Source: Stomoxys calcitrans
Taxonomy: Eukaryota > Arthropoda > Insecta > Diptera > Muscidae
Direction of reading: 5' to 3'
NCBI RefSeq assembly: GCF_963082655.1
Contig: NC_081553.1
Span: 66,279,559 to 66,343,558, forward strand
DNA length: 64,000 nucleotides
The stretch's first letter is position 1. The number at the start of each line of letters is the position of its first letter. The position numbers and the translations under genes were made by a program. Below the pieces are notes generated by a model that was not told the DNA's origin, searched no databases, and saw only the letters and a list, made by a program, of their open reading frames with translations. Positions 34,124-45,217 of the stretch are shown here, one piece after another.

Positions 34124-35149
34124 CAAGTAAGAGCGTGCTAAGTTCGGCCGGACCGAATCTTATAAACCTTCCACCAAGGTTAGCATTTGTCGAGTTCTAT
34201 GTGCGGTATCTCTCATAACAAAATACCTCATTTAGGCAAACAGAGAATAATGAATAAGAACTGTTATGCTATTGGAGCTATATCAAAATATAGGCCGATG
34301 CGGACCATTAATGAATTGAATGCTAAACATTGTAGAAGTCATTGTGTAATGTTTCAGTCCATTCGGATAAGGATTGCGCCTTGTAGGGGCTCAAGAAGAA
34401 CTATCGGAAGATCGGTTTATATGGGAGCTGTATCGGGCTATAGATCGGTTGAGACCATATTGGTCGCATATGTTGAAGGTGTTGGGGCAAGCCGTTGTAC
34501 AAAATTTCAACCAAATCGGATGAGAAATGCGGCCTCTAGAGGCTCATGAAGTCAAGACCCAAGATCGGTTTATATGGCAGCTATATCAGGTTATGTACCG
34601 ATTTACATACCATACATAGTACAGTGGTTGGAAGTGACACCAGAAAACCACGTGCAAAATTATAGCCAAATCGAATAATAGTTGCGCCTTCTAGAAGCTC
34701 AAGAAGTCAAAACCAAGATCGGTTTATGTGGCAGCTATATCAAAACATGGACCGATTTGAATCATACTTTGCGTAACTCTTGGAAGTGACACCAAAACAC
34801 CAAGTGCAAAATTTCAGTCAAATCTAGAGAGTCATGAAGTCCAAGACCCAAGATCGGTTTATATAGCAGCTATATCAAACCATGGACCGATTTGACCCAT
34901 TTGCAATATCCCAACCGACCTACACCAATAAAGTGTATTTGTGCAAAAATTAAAGCGCCTAGCATAACTCCTTCGAAAGTTAGTGTGTTTTCGACAGATA
35001 GACGGAGGGACATGGCTAGATCGACTTAAAATGTCATGACGATCAAGAATATATATATTTTATGGGGTCTTAGACAGATATTTGGAGGTGTTTCAAACAG
35101 AATGACGAAATTAGTATACCCCCATCCTATGGTGGAGGGTATAAAAATA
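34124..35149 (-). mobile_element. Helentron-like element, full length
   Basis: CAAGTAAGAGCGTGC end, hairpin TTCGGCCGGACCGAA (34143-34157), six subrepeats, GACAGATAGACGGAGGGAC tract and far end CCCATCCTATGGTGGAGGGTATAAAAA. Begins just after Cys4. Confidence 0.7.
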
Positions 35150-35227
35150 CTCAAATTTCCTCTGAAGAGAAATTACTGAAAATTCTACTTAGAGAAAAGA
35201 TTACAAAAATTTAGTCCTTAGACAAAA

Positions 35228-36690
35228 CTGGCCGAATCGGGCCAGCTCCGCTGCGTCTTCTTTAACTCTCTAATATCTTTTTAGGGTAGGGACTCTTCGC
35301 TCTGAATGCGGATATCGAATTCGTCCCATTGTAGCCTAAGACGCTGAGCGCGTTTGAATTCTGGCGAGAACATCGGACAAAGCGGTTTTTATCGCCTCTT
35401 AATGTTGGCGACATTTGCGAGGTACAATGCCATGCATGGTCATTTAAAAAAATTTCTCCAAATAGTTGTCGCACTGCAGGACGCCATTCGGACTCGGCTA
35501 CAAAAAAACTCTAAACTTGAATCGGATAGCACTCATTGATGTGTGAGAATTTGCCCCTTGTCGGTTCCTGGTGGTAATGTTCTTCCTAAGGGTAATTTTC
35601 TCATTAGGGGAGGGATGGCATCTCAGACATTTCGACTCAAATATGGATATCGAATTCGTGCTGCACTTCCAAATCTCTTTAATTTGAGCCCCATATTGCC
35701 ATGGTCGGTAAATATGAATCGTTTGGAGGGGGTGTGGGGCTGAGGCCGCCACCGGCACTTTGCACTGAAATTAAGGGGGCGGGGGGGCGCTGGGTACTTC
35801 GACCCAAATTTTAATACCATATTCGTTTTCTGGTCACCAATACCTTCCATTTTATACCCTTATTGTGCCCATCGGACCACTTTCGGGTGGCGTTTTTGGA
35901 GGGTTAGGGTTCGCCTCCACCCGGTATCTAAAAATTATATGGCCTATGTTTCTTTCCAGACAAACGTACACAATCTATGAAAATTTTAAGAACATTGGTT
36001 CAGCCAAGTATCATATAATCATGACCTCCCGTACTTCGATCTGATTTTGTATGCCAGATTCGAAATCTAGTCCCGAAAACCTTTCATTTGAGCCCCATAT
36101 TGAAACGAATGTCCAATATGTCTGTCTGGGATGGGGTGACCCCCTATACTTCGTCATGAATTTTTAAGCCAGATTCGTTATCTACTCCCACATACTTTTC
36201 ATTTGATACACATATTGTAGTTATCGGTCCACTTTTGATTTTGGGTGGTGTTTTTGGGATATGGGGGAGGGTCCGCCACCTTACGTTATTAATAAATTAT
36301 AAACCCTATTTCTATTTCCTGACCATATTCGCAATCTACTCCCGAATACCTTCCATTTGAGTCCCATATTGTCATGATCGTCAAATAAACCTATTTAAAG
36401 GGGTTTTAGGGCTGGGGCGGCCCCCCAGGTACTTGGACCCAACTTTTATTATGAAATTCGTACTCTACTCTAAAATACCTTTGAATCCCGTATTGTTTCG
36501 ATCGGTCCACTTTTATTTTTGGGTAGTACTTTTGGGGTAAGGGGGAGGATCTGCCCCCTCCCGTTATCAAAAAATTATATAGCCTATGTTTCCTTGCAGG
36601 CCAATCCACACAATCTGTGAAAATTTCAAGGTAATCGGTTGAGCCGTTTTTGAGTCCATACGGAACAAACAAACAAACCGACAAACAAGC
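35228..36690 (-). mobile_element. composite repeat (CTAG/CCAG-ended family), split by a SINE
   Basis: Left edge TGGCCGAATCGGGCCAGCTC then CGCTGCGTCTTC is the complement of the right edge of 22901-23985 with differences. Body units carry TTTGAGCCCCATATTG and GGTCCACTTTT. ACCGACAAACAAGCAGAG closes it before array 2. The SINE at 35322-35600 interrupts it between two copies of GGATATCGAATTCGT. Confidence 0.5.
35322..35600 (+). repeat. tRNA-derived SINE copy
   Basis: Worn B-box-like head (CGCGTTTGAATTCTGGCG, 35347-35364), body CTTAATGTTGGCGACATTTG, GTCGCACTGCAGGACGCC, ATTCGGACTCGGCTA, and tail GCACTCATTGATGTGTGAG. Confidence 0.65.
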
Positions 36691-39405
36691 AGAGAGAAAA
36701 TTTCTCTGAAATTTCGTCTTTAGAGAAAAATTTCACTGAAATTTTGTCTTTAGAGAAAATTTCGCTAAAATTTTGTCTTTAGAGAAAATTTCACTGAAAT
36801 TTTGTCTTAAGAGAAAATTTCACTGAAATTTTATCTTTAGAGAAATTTCACTGAAATTTTGTCTTTAGAGAAAATTTCACTGAAATTTTGCCTTTAAAGA
36901 AAATTTCACTGAAATTTTGTATTTGGAGAAAATTTTACTGAAATTTTGTCTTTAGTGAAAGTTTCACTGAAATTTTGTCTTAAATGAAAATTTCACTGAA
37001 ATTTTGTCTTTAGTGAAAATTTCACTGAAATTTTGTCTTTAGAGAAAATTTCGATGAAATTTTGTCTTTAGAGAAAATTTCGATGAAATTTTGTCTTTAG
37101 AGAAAATTTCACTGAAATTTTGTCTTTAGAGAAAATTTCACTGAAATTTTGTCTTTAGAGAAAATTTCACTGAAATTTTGTCTTTAGAGAAAATTTCACC
37201 GAAATTTTGTCTTTAGAGAAAATGTCGCAGAATTTTTGTCTTATTTCACTGAAATTTCGTCTTTAGTGAAAATTTCACTCAAATTTTGTCTTAAATGAAA
37301 ATTTCACTGAAGTTTTGTCTTAAGTGAAAATTTCACTGAAATTTTGTCTTTAGAGAAAACTTCACTGAAATATTGTCTTTAAAGAAAACTTCACTGGAAT
37401 TTTGTCTTTAGAGAAAATGTCGCTGAAGTTTTGTCTTATTTCACTGAAATTTCGTCTTTAGTGAAAATTTCACTCAAATTTTGTCTTAAATGAAAATTTC
37501 ACTGAAATTTTGTCTTTAGTGAAAATTTCACTGAAATTTTGACTTTAGAGAAAATTTCACTGAAATTTTGCCTTTAGAGAAAATTTCACTGAAATTTTGT
37601 CTTTAGAGAAAATTTCACTGAAATTTTGTCTTTAGAGAAAATTTCACTGAAATTTTGCCTTTAGAGAAAATTTCACTGAAATTTTGCCTTTAGAGAAAAT
37701 TTCACTGAAATTTTGTCTTTAGAGAAAATTTCACTGAAATTTTGTCTTTAAAGAAAATTTCACTAAAAATTTTGTCTTAGAGAAAATTTTACTGAAATTT
37801 TGTCTTTGGTGAAAATTTCACTGAAATTTTGTCTTTAGAGAAAATTTCACTGAAATTTTGTCTTTGATGAAAATTTCACTGAAATTTTTTCTTTGATGAA
37901 AATTTTACTGAAATTTTGTCTTTGGAGAAAATTTCACTTAAATTTTGTCTTTAGAGAAAATTTCACTGAAATTTTGTCTTTGGAGAAAATTTCACTGAAA
38001 TTTTGTCTTTAGAGAAAATTTCACTGAAATTTTGTCTTTAGAGAAAATTTCACCGAAATTTTGTCTTTAGAGAAAATGTCGCAGAATTTTTGTCTTATTT
38101 CACTGAAATTTCGTCTTTAGAGAAAATTTCACTCAAATTTTGTCTTAAATGAAAATTTCACTGAAGTTTTGTCTTAAGTGAAAATTTCACTGAAATTTTG
38201 TCTTTAGAGAAAACTTCACTGAAATATTGTCTTTAAAGAAAACTTCACTGGAATTTTGTCTTTAGAGAAAATGTCGCTGAAGTTTTGTCTTATTTCACTG
38301 AAATTTCGTCTTTAGTGAAAATTTCACTCAAATTTTGTGTTAAATGAAAATTTCACTGAAATTTTGTCTTTAGTGAAAATTTCACTGAAATTTTGACTTT
38401 AGAGAAAATTTCACTGAAATTTTGCCTTTAGAGAAAATTTCACTGAAATTTTGTCTTTAGAGAAAATTTCACTGAAATTTTGTCTTTAGAGAAAATTTCA
38501 CTGAAATTTTGCCTTTAGAGAAAATTTCACTGAAATTTTGTCTTTAGAGAAAATTTCACTGAAATTTTGTCTTTAGAGAAAATTTCACTGAAATTTTGTC
38601 TTTAAAGAAAATTTCACTAAAAATTTTGTCTTAGAGAAAATTTTACTGAAATTTTGTCTTTGGTGAAAATTTCACTGAAATTTTGTCTTTAGAGAAAATT
38701 TCACTGAAATTTTGTCTTTGATGAAAATTTCACTGAAATTTTTTCTTTGATGAAAATTTTACTGAAATTTTGTCTTTGGAGAAAATTTCACTTAAATTTT
38801 GTCTTTAGAGAAAATTTCACTGAAATTTTGTCTTTAGAGAAAATTTCACTGAAATTTTGTCTTTAGAGAAAATTTCACTGAAATTTTGCCTTTAGAGAAA
38901 ATTTCACTGAAATTTTGTCTTTAGAGAAAATTTCACTGAAATTTTGTCTTTAAAGAAAATTTCACTAAAAATTTTGTCTTAGAGAAAATTTTACTGAAAT
39001 TTTGTCTTTGGTGAAAATTTCACTGAAATTTTGTCTTTAGAGAAAATTTCACTGAAATTTTGTCTTTGATGAAAATTTCACTGAAATTTTTTCTTTGATG
39101 AAAATTTTGCTGAAATTTTGTCTTTGGAGAAAATTTCACTTAAATTTTGTCTTTAGAGAAAATTTCACTGAAATTTTGTCTTTAGAGAAAATTTCACTGA
39201 AATTTTGTCTTTAGAGAAAATTTCACTGAAATTTTTGTCTTGAATGAAAATTTCACTGAAATTTTGTCTTTAGTGAAAATTTGATTGAAGTGTTGTCTTT
39301 TGTCGTTCATTTACATTGTATCTTTTAAGAAAATGTCACGTAAATGTTTTTATTTTAGAGAAAATTGTGCTGAATTTCACTGAAATTTTGTTTTAAAAGG
39401 AAATT
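36690..39405 (+). repeat. 29 bp minisatellite, array 2 (centre C)
   Basis: About 90 units of 29 bp with AAAATTTCACTGAAATTTT (palindrome around C) and spacer GTCTTTAGAG. Higher-order periods are visible: variant units at 37197, 37421 and 37803 recur at 38051, 38275 and 38657 (854 bp), and the 38657 variant again at 39005 (348 bp). It ends about 100 bp before the 3' end of Cys5. Confidence 0.95.
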
Positions 39406-39504
39406 TCTTTACAGAACACAAGCTCTTTAATTTTTCATCTTTCCTCAACATCTTGCATTCGTTTGTTTTATTGTTGATCCAATTATGACAAAGTTGCTTC
39501 AATT

Positions 39505-39999
39505 TTATACATCAGTATAAGACTTGAAATATTGTGGATCATTGTCACAGGCTATAATAGTATCCGTCGTTGAGCCATTGCCTGTTTTTTCATAGTTTTT
39601 ATATATCTGTAGAACGCATGATTTGCTTTGGTCATTCTTATCTAAAAGATTGGCGTTGAATTCGTGCAAGTCAGTGTTATATGAGCACTTAAAGGCCGTA
39701 TTGATTTGATCAATTCTATAGGAAAAAGCAAAGATATTGGAAAACACTTAAAAACAGAAGATTATTTCTTTTAATTTTTAATATTTTTACCTATATTGAT
39801 TTTCATCAATTTTCGAAATATTCTCTAAAACTGCACTCAAGATCTGTTGGGCCTGTTCGGATTCAATGCCATTCCCGGACGCGGGACCAATGCTTCCAAA
39901 TGGACACCAATAGGAGAACTGGGTGGGGTTGTTAAAATCCACTTCAGCCATTGCCGTAGATGCGATAAGAACAACAAGCAAACAAATGAATTTAAACAT
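39505..39999 (-). CDS. Cys5: secreted cystatin-fold protein lacking QxVxG
   Basis: On the minus strand, exon 1 is 39999-39791 and exon 2 39715-39505, separated by a 75 bp intron in the family position and phase; product 139 residues. The signal peptide spans about 1-18 (MFKFICLLVVLIAST...). The mature N-terminus has a proline/glycine-rich segment not found in Cys1-4, followed by a helix (SEQAQQILSAVLENI). Ungapped alignment with Cys1 puts CSYNT (80-84) exactly where QxVxG should be, so the protease wedge is gone and a cysteine stands at the Gln position. The PW loop is replaced by a longer polar stretch with NGST. Mature cysteines are 32, 80, 103 and 126. AATAAA (minus) is at 39472-39467. It lies at the edge of minisatellite array 2 and is the duplicate of Cys6. 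It is probably a non-inhibitory or retargeted cystatin. Confidence 0.88.
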
Positions 40000-40090
40000 T
40001 GTAGACTATCGAATAAGAAACGAAAAACAGTTAAGGATGTTTTAGGCAGAGAGTTGTAAGCACGACTACTTCTTGTTAGAATTTAGAAAT

Positions 40091-40098
40091 TATTTATA
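40091..40098 (-). promoter_or_regulatory. TATA box of Cys5
   Basis: TATAAATA on the minus strand, about 92 bp before the ATG. The same motif and context occur at Cys6, as part of the duplicated block. Confidence 0.65.
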
Positions 40099-40099
40099 T

Positions 40100-40540
40100 T
40101 GGAAAGCATTCGATTTTGGCATGAAAAGCATTAGAGTTGATTGAAAGTTCAAAATTGTAGCGGAGCGTAGTTGTTCTACATGTTAACAACATGAACCCAT
40201 TTAAATCATCCATTAGTTACAGGTTTAACATGTAGTTTACATCTAATACTTAAAAATGTGCTGATATGAATCGCAATATACACAAAAAATAAAAAGTTTA
40301 CTAAAACTAGGAAATTTATCGTTTGATCGATTGGGATTGTAAACTAGATGTGATGGATTTATTCCTATGTTTAGATATCCATGGCAAGGATGATTCAACT
40401 TGATCTTTAACCAGATACATCTCTCATATAAAACAATCTTCCGACTCGAATTCTGTTACTTGAGTTACTTACTTACAAAATCCTTAATTGTTTTCACTAC
40501 CCTCCCCTATGTTGGTTCATGTCTGATATTGTGTCTCCAC
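40100..40540. other. Cys5 upstream flank
   Basis: 40100-40260 is shared with the region upstream of Cys6 (duplicated block); 40261-40540 has no recognised feature. Confidence 0.5.
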
Positions 40541-40925
40541 CTAAGTGCCGGTATCTGTAAGACGCGGAAGCCGGGCAATGACATACAAAATGCTCCAACG
40601 TCTCATCATCTTCCTCGCATGCCCTGCACACTTGCTATGATTTGCCGCACCGATTCTACATAAGTGAACTCGTAGTCCTATGTGTCCCGTTATGATACCA
40701 ATAGCTATACTGGCCTCCTTCTTACTTCTTTTGAGTAAAAGCCTCGTCTTCTCACGATCCGGATCCCCCCATAGGATTTTCGCCGCCCTTCCGACCGTTT
40801 CGCTGTTCCACAATGTTGCATGCGCATTCGCAGCCCACTTCCTTAACTCGGATTGCGTCGACCCCGAAAGGCTTCGGGCCCGGCACCCATAACGGAGTAA
40901 GGGGAAATGAAAGGGCAGACGATTT
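40541..40925 (-). pseudogene. I/Jockey-type LINE ORF2 C-terminal relic
   Basis: Minus strand reads LRKWAANAHATLWNS, LLLKRSKKEASIAIGIITGH and GLRVHLCRIGAANHSKCAG, the region after the RNase H domain of fly LINEs. The related piece at 52717-52990 shows the same order. Broken by frameshifts. Confidence 0.7.
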
Positions 40926-40954
40926 GACGGTGAAGGCCAGAGGACTGCCGTCAA

Positions 40955-41608
40955 TAAACTTGGTAAAATCGGTTAAAAATTAAATCTTTTATGGGCTTCA
41001 GATCCTTTGTCGCGAGATCGGACGATATGACAGCTATATTTAAATATAGTCCGATCTGTACCATATTTAAATCGGATGTTGGGAGGTTAAAAACAACTCG
41101 GGTAAAAAATACAGCTTTTATGGTCTTCAGATCCCTTATCGGCAGATCGGTCTATATGGCAGCTATATCTAGATATAGTCCGATCTGGACCATATTTAGG
41201 TCGGATGTCGGGAGGCTTAAAATAACCTACTGTTTTAAATTTCAGAGTAATCGGGTAATAAATAAAGCTTTTATGGTCTTCAGACCCTTAATCGGGAGAT
41301 CGGTCTATATAGCAGCTATATCCAAATATGGTCCGATTTGGCCCGTTCAAAAACTTAACCAGCGTGCATCAAAAAGACGATCTGTGCCACATTTTGAGCT
41401 CAATATCTCAATTTTTGAAGGCTGTATAATGATAACAACAGACGGACGGACAGGCGGACAAACACACGAACATCGTTAAATCGTCTTAGAATTTTACGAC
41501 GATCCGAAATATATATACTATGTAGGGTCGAAAACTGAGATTTCGATGTGTTGCAAACGGAATGACTAAATGAATATGCCCCCTGTCCTAGGGTGGTGGG
41601 TATAATAG
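40955..41608 (-). mobile_element. Helentron-like element, hairpin end lost
   Basis: Three subrepeats of the GGGAGGCTTAAAA subfamily, GACGGACGGACAGGCGGAC tract (41441-41459) and far end CCTAGGGTGGTGGGTATAATA. Confidence 0.6.
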
Positions 41609-41749
41609 TAAATGAATGACGATCAGTCTTTCCTTTATTACTCTTTGGTAGTAGAGTACACTTTTTATCCTGAAATAGGAATAGACACAGGAGGACTTGC
41701 GGATCTTTAAAAATGTCCGATCCCAAGTGGTAGCTTTGAAATATGATTT

Positions 41750-41913
41750 TGAATGAAAAAAATCAATTAGTGTGGATCTGAACGAGACCCGTTGCCCTGA
41801 ATATCTTGATAGCCACCTTCAAAATGCTTGACATTATAGGACCAAACAGGACTTATTTCCTGCCCGTGCCAGTAAAGGGCTCAGATAAAATAAAGCTGGC
41901 CCTGTCCAGCTAG
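41750..41913 (+). repeat. CTAG-ended composite repeat, terminal fragment
   Basis: Ends AAAGCTGGCCCTGTCCAGCTAG followed by T, the same type of end as 23985. Confidence 0.45.
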
Positions 41914-43060
41914 TTTAATATATTTATCAGATCTTTTTCTTGAAGCAAAACCTTTTCAAATTCTTTCAGTGTTGGGTAGTGACCAAGAAAATGCTGCAAG
42001 TTCTCGCTTTCCATCATTTTACCCAAAAAGCATAGAAGGTTTCGATATGAATCTTGACCTTGCTGATTTTCTCCATCAGAGCGTGAGCAGCTGTCCCGCT
42101 CCGGTGGAGGTTTATCTGGTTGACCTCAATCATAGGTCCTCCATTAGATGGACTTCTTGGGAGTGGGTGATGCTCTTATCGTCTGCTCCCTGTTCTTAAG
42201 GTTTCATTGCCCCGCCTGATGTTTTAATATTAGGATTTTTGCATATCCTAGTCTCCCGAATCTTGAGAAAATGGACGTCCTGAAAGTAGGTTATGGTCTC
42301 ATCTCTCATGCCTGATGTTTCAGCATTAGGATATTTATCCATCCTAGTCTTCCTAATATCGAGAAAGTCGTTGATGGTTCCATTGTTCGGTTCCTGTTTA
42401 TTAGGCTGTATTGAGTCTCACGCCCATGTACTGCCTGCCGCTTATCGTATTCTTCGCATTTTGGGACCGTCGGTGATGGTCTCGTCGTCCGCCCCCTGTT
42501 TGTTAGGCGCTTTTGAGTCACCTGCCAGTGGCTGGCCTGATGTCTCAATAGGAGGACCTTTGACTATCCTAGTTTTCCCAATCTTAAAAAAAACTGCCTT
42601 TCTCCCGTAGTGCGCCATGCATTTAGTTTTAGCTAAACTTGTCACGAAGACTTGATCAATACCCACCATAAGGGAAGTTCGTACCTCCTTCTCCTCCCTG
42701 TGAAAAACCTACCATTTATCTGCGACTAAACCTTTGTTTTGCTTGCCCAAGAATCCCAACATGTGTTTCGTCGCGAATTTACTGCTCCTTCCCTTGACGA
42801 AGACCGTTGCCTTTGTGAGCTGGGGGATGTCCATCTTTCTCACCAGGTCAAGCTTTGCGCCCCGGGGAGTGTGGATAGTTCTGACCAACTTTTTAACGGT
42901 ATCAATATATTCTGCTGACACAAAGCGTATCGTAAAGATGTCCCCTCTATGCTCGCAGCTCATCATTTGTATGGGTGGACCATCTTCAGAGTTCCACACA
43001 TGTTCAAAAACATGCCCGTTAACCCGATCCTCCACTTGAGACCGATGATCGGGTGGAATC
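41914..43060 (-). pseudogene. LINE ORF1 (gag-like) relic
   Basis: Minus frames include GHVFEHVWNSEDGPPIQM, MDIPQLTKATVFVKGRSSKF and, further 3', GKTRIVKGPPIETSGQPL. The TKATVFVKGR type segment resembles the ORF1 of I/Jockey LINEs. Frame breaks at about 42690 and 42300. Stretch 43061-43670 holds more low-grade similarity and a C-rich tract (43480-43499) but nothing assignable. Confidence 0.5.
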
Positions 43061-43671
43061 CTACCCGATGCACTGCCTAAGTCCGCTCATCTCTGTGGTA
43101 TTTCCTTGACGCTCTGGCGTAGGAGGGCGGGCTTTCTCAGCAACCATCTCCCCCTTCTGTGATGGACATGGCGTCTTTTTTGAAGTCACAGTTTTCCATT
43201 AAGACTCAGGCGCTGTGCGCTCTTCTTTCGTTGTTGTTCCGACTTTGTCTCCCTCCACAGCACACTGTACGGAGTCTCCATTGCGGAAGGGCTGGGTTGG
43301 TTTTCCCAGAGTACTTGAAAGCGGGGGAGTATTTTTTCTTCTTCAGCATTTAAGCAGTGTTATGCTCTTCGGGAGACCTGATTCTCTTTCAAGCTTCAGT
43401 AGTAGTGCCAGGAATGAAAGTGCATCCAGCATCCTGCACCTTCACCCGATTGCGCTGCCGGTGCATACTCCTCTGCCCCCCCCCCCCCCCACCCCCAATG
43501 TTATTCAAAACAGCAAAAATGTTTGCTAAAATAGCAGTTTTAGTCTGCTGAAAATGGGAGAGCAGACATTACTGCTGTTTCAGTAAACATAGTGCTGCTG
43601 TATTAGCAAACATTTCTTACTGCTATTGATTATAAACATCTACTGAGACACACAATTACATATGTGTTCTT

Positions 43672-44468
43672 TTTTATTCCCTCCACCATAGAATGGGGGT
43701 ACACTAATTTCGTCATTCTGTTTGTAACAGAGCTAGCCACTTGAAATTTTGCAAAACTACTTCTTATTAGTGTAGGTCGGTTGGGATTGTAAATGGGCCA
43801 TATCGGTCTATGTTTTAACATAGCTGCCATATAAACCGATCTTGGGTCTTGAGCCTCTAGAGGGTGCAATTCTCATCCGATTTTACTGACATTTTGCACA
43901 TAGTGTTTTGATATAACTTCCAAAAACTGTGCGAAGTATGGTCCTAATAGGTCCATAACCTGATATAGCTGCCATATAAAACGATCTTGGGTCTTGACTT
44001 CTTTAGCCTCTAGAGGGCGCAATTCTCGTCCGATTTGACTGAAATTTTGCACATAGTGATTTGATATCACTTCCAATAACTGTAAGTAGTATGGACCTAA
44101 TCGGTCCATAACCTGATATAGCTCCCATAAAAACCGATCTTGGGTCTTGACTTCTTGAGCCTCTCGAGATCGCAAATCTCATCCGATTTGGCACAAATTT
44201 TGTACAACGGCTTCTCCCATGGCCTTCAACATACGTGTGCATTATGGTCAAAATCGATCTATAGCTTGATACAGCTCCCATATAAACCGAACACCCGATT
44301 TCGTTTCTTGAGCCCCGAATCGGACTATAACTTGGTATTGCTCCTCCGTCCATATTCATTATACTTTGTTTCCCTAAAAACAGATATTGCGCAAAGATCT
44401 CGACAGATGCGACCATGGTGGAGGGTATATAAGATTCGGCCCGGCCGAACTTAACACTCTGTTAATTG
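43672..44468 (+). mobile_element. Helentron-like element, internally short
   Basis: TTTTTTATTCCCTCCACCATAG start with the GACA tract deleted, four subrepeats, CCATGGTGGAGGGTATATAAG, hairpin TTCGGCCCGGCCGAA (44435-44449) and a worn terminus. Confidence 0.65.
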
Positions 44469-44547
44469 TATTCTTCTAACATCCCTTTCATAATTAAGCA
44501 GCAGTCATTTTCAGCAAATAACAGACTTTTCAGCAGTATGCTGAATC

Positions 44548-44614
44548 GCCAGGATTGGAACCCAGGCGTTCAGCTTCTTAGGCGGACATGTTAACCTCTG
44601 CGCTACGGTGTCTT
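44548..44614 (-). repeat. tRNA-like SINE head
   Basis: Minus strand reads a tRNA-like A box (GTAGCGCAGAGGTTAAC) and B box (GGTTCCAATCC) separated as in a tRNA gene. It lacks pairing for a full acceptor stem; the same sequence heads the SINE family in this window. Confidence 0.6.
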
Positions 44615-44782
44615 TAGAAAAAATATCACTGGAGAGAAATTTCACTAAAATTTTGTGTTAAGCTAAAATTTACCGAAATGTTGCTTTTAGAGAAAGTTTC
44701 ACTAAAGATTTTTCCATAAATAACTGTTACTAAATCTTGTCTTTGGAGAAAAATTTCTGGCGTGAACATTAGAAAAAAATGT

Positions 44783-44985
44783 TTCAGCGGTGGTTATCAC
44801 ATCCTAATGATGGCGACATTTGTGAGATTCTTTGTCATGTAAAGATTTCTTTCCAATGAGGTATCGCTATTAACAGGAGGCCCCCTATCGTTGAACTTAA
44901 ACTTTAATAGGTCAGCACTCATAGATATGTGAGAAGTTTGACCCTGTTCCTTAATGGAATGTTCATGGGCAAATTTGAATTTGGA
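44783..44985 (+). repeat. tRNA-derived SINE body
   Basis: CAGCGGTGGTTATCACATCC, GATGGCGACATTTGTGAG, GGAGGCCCCCTATCGTTGA and CTTAATGGAATGTTCATGGG match the SINE family; followed by four remnant 29 bp repeat units to about 45170. Confidence 0.65.
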
Positions 44986-45170
44986 GAAAAAATTTCATTG
45001 AAATCTTGTATTTAGAGAAAATTTCATTGAAATTTTGTCTTTTGAGAAAATGCGAAGGAAATGTTTTTGTTTTAGAGAAAATTGTACCGAATTTCATTGG
45101 AATTTTGTCTTAAAAGGAAATTTCATTTGATAGATTGTCTTTACAGAACACAAGCTCTTTAATGTTTCGT
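44986..45170 (+). repeat. remnant 29 bp minisatellite downstream of Cys6
   Basis: AAAATTTCATTGAAATTTTG units, interrupted by a TCTTTTGAGAAAATG variant, correspond to the array edge downstream of Cys5 and support duplication of a Cys gene together with its flanking repeats. Confidence 0.7.
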
Positions 45171-45217
45171 CCTTCTTAAAACTTAAGAAAGATGGATATG
45201 ACAATGTTGCTTCAATT

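Noticed and set aside
30690..39405. CRISPR-like regular repeats
   Set aside because: Units are contiguous 29 bp tandem repeats without unique spacers, in a eukaryotic context; this is a minisatellite.
40680..40892. Plus-strand gene overlapping the LINE relic
   Set aside because: Shadow frame of the minus-strand LINE ORF2 C-terminal region, with no motif of its own.
44548..44614. Functional tRNA gene on the minus strand
   Set aside because: A and B boxes are present but stems do not pair convincingly and the same sequence heads a dispersed SINE.
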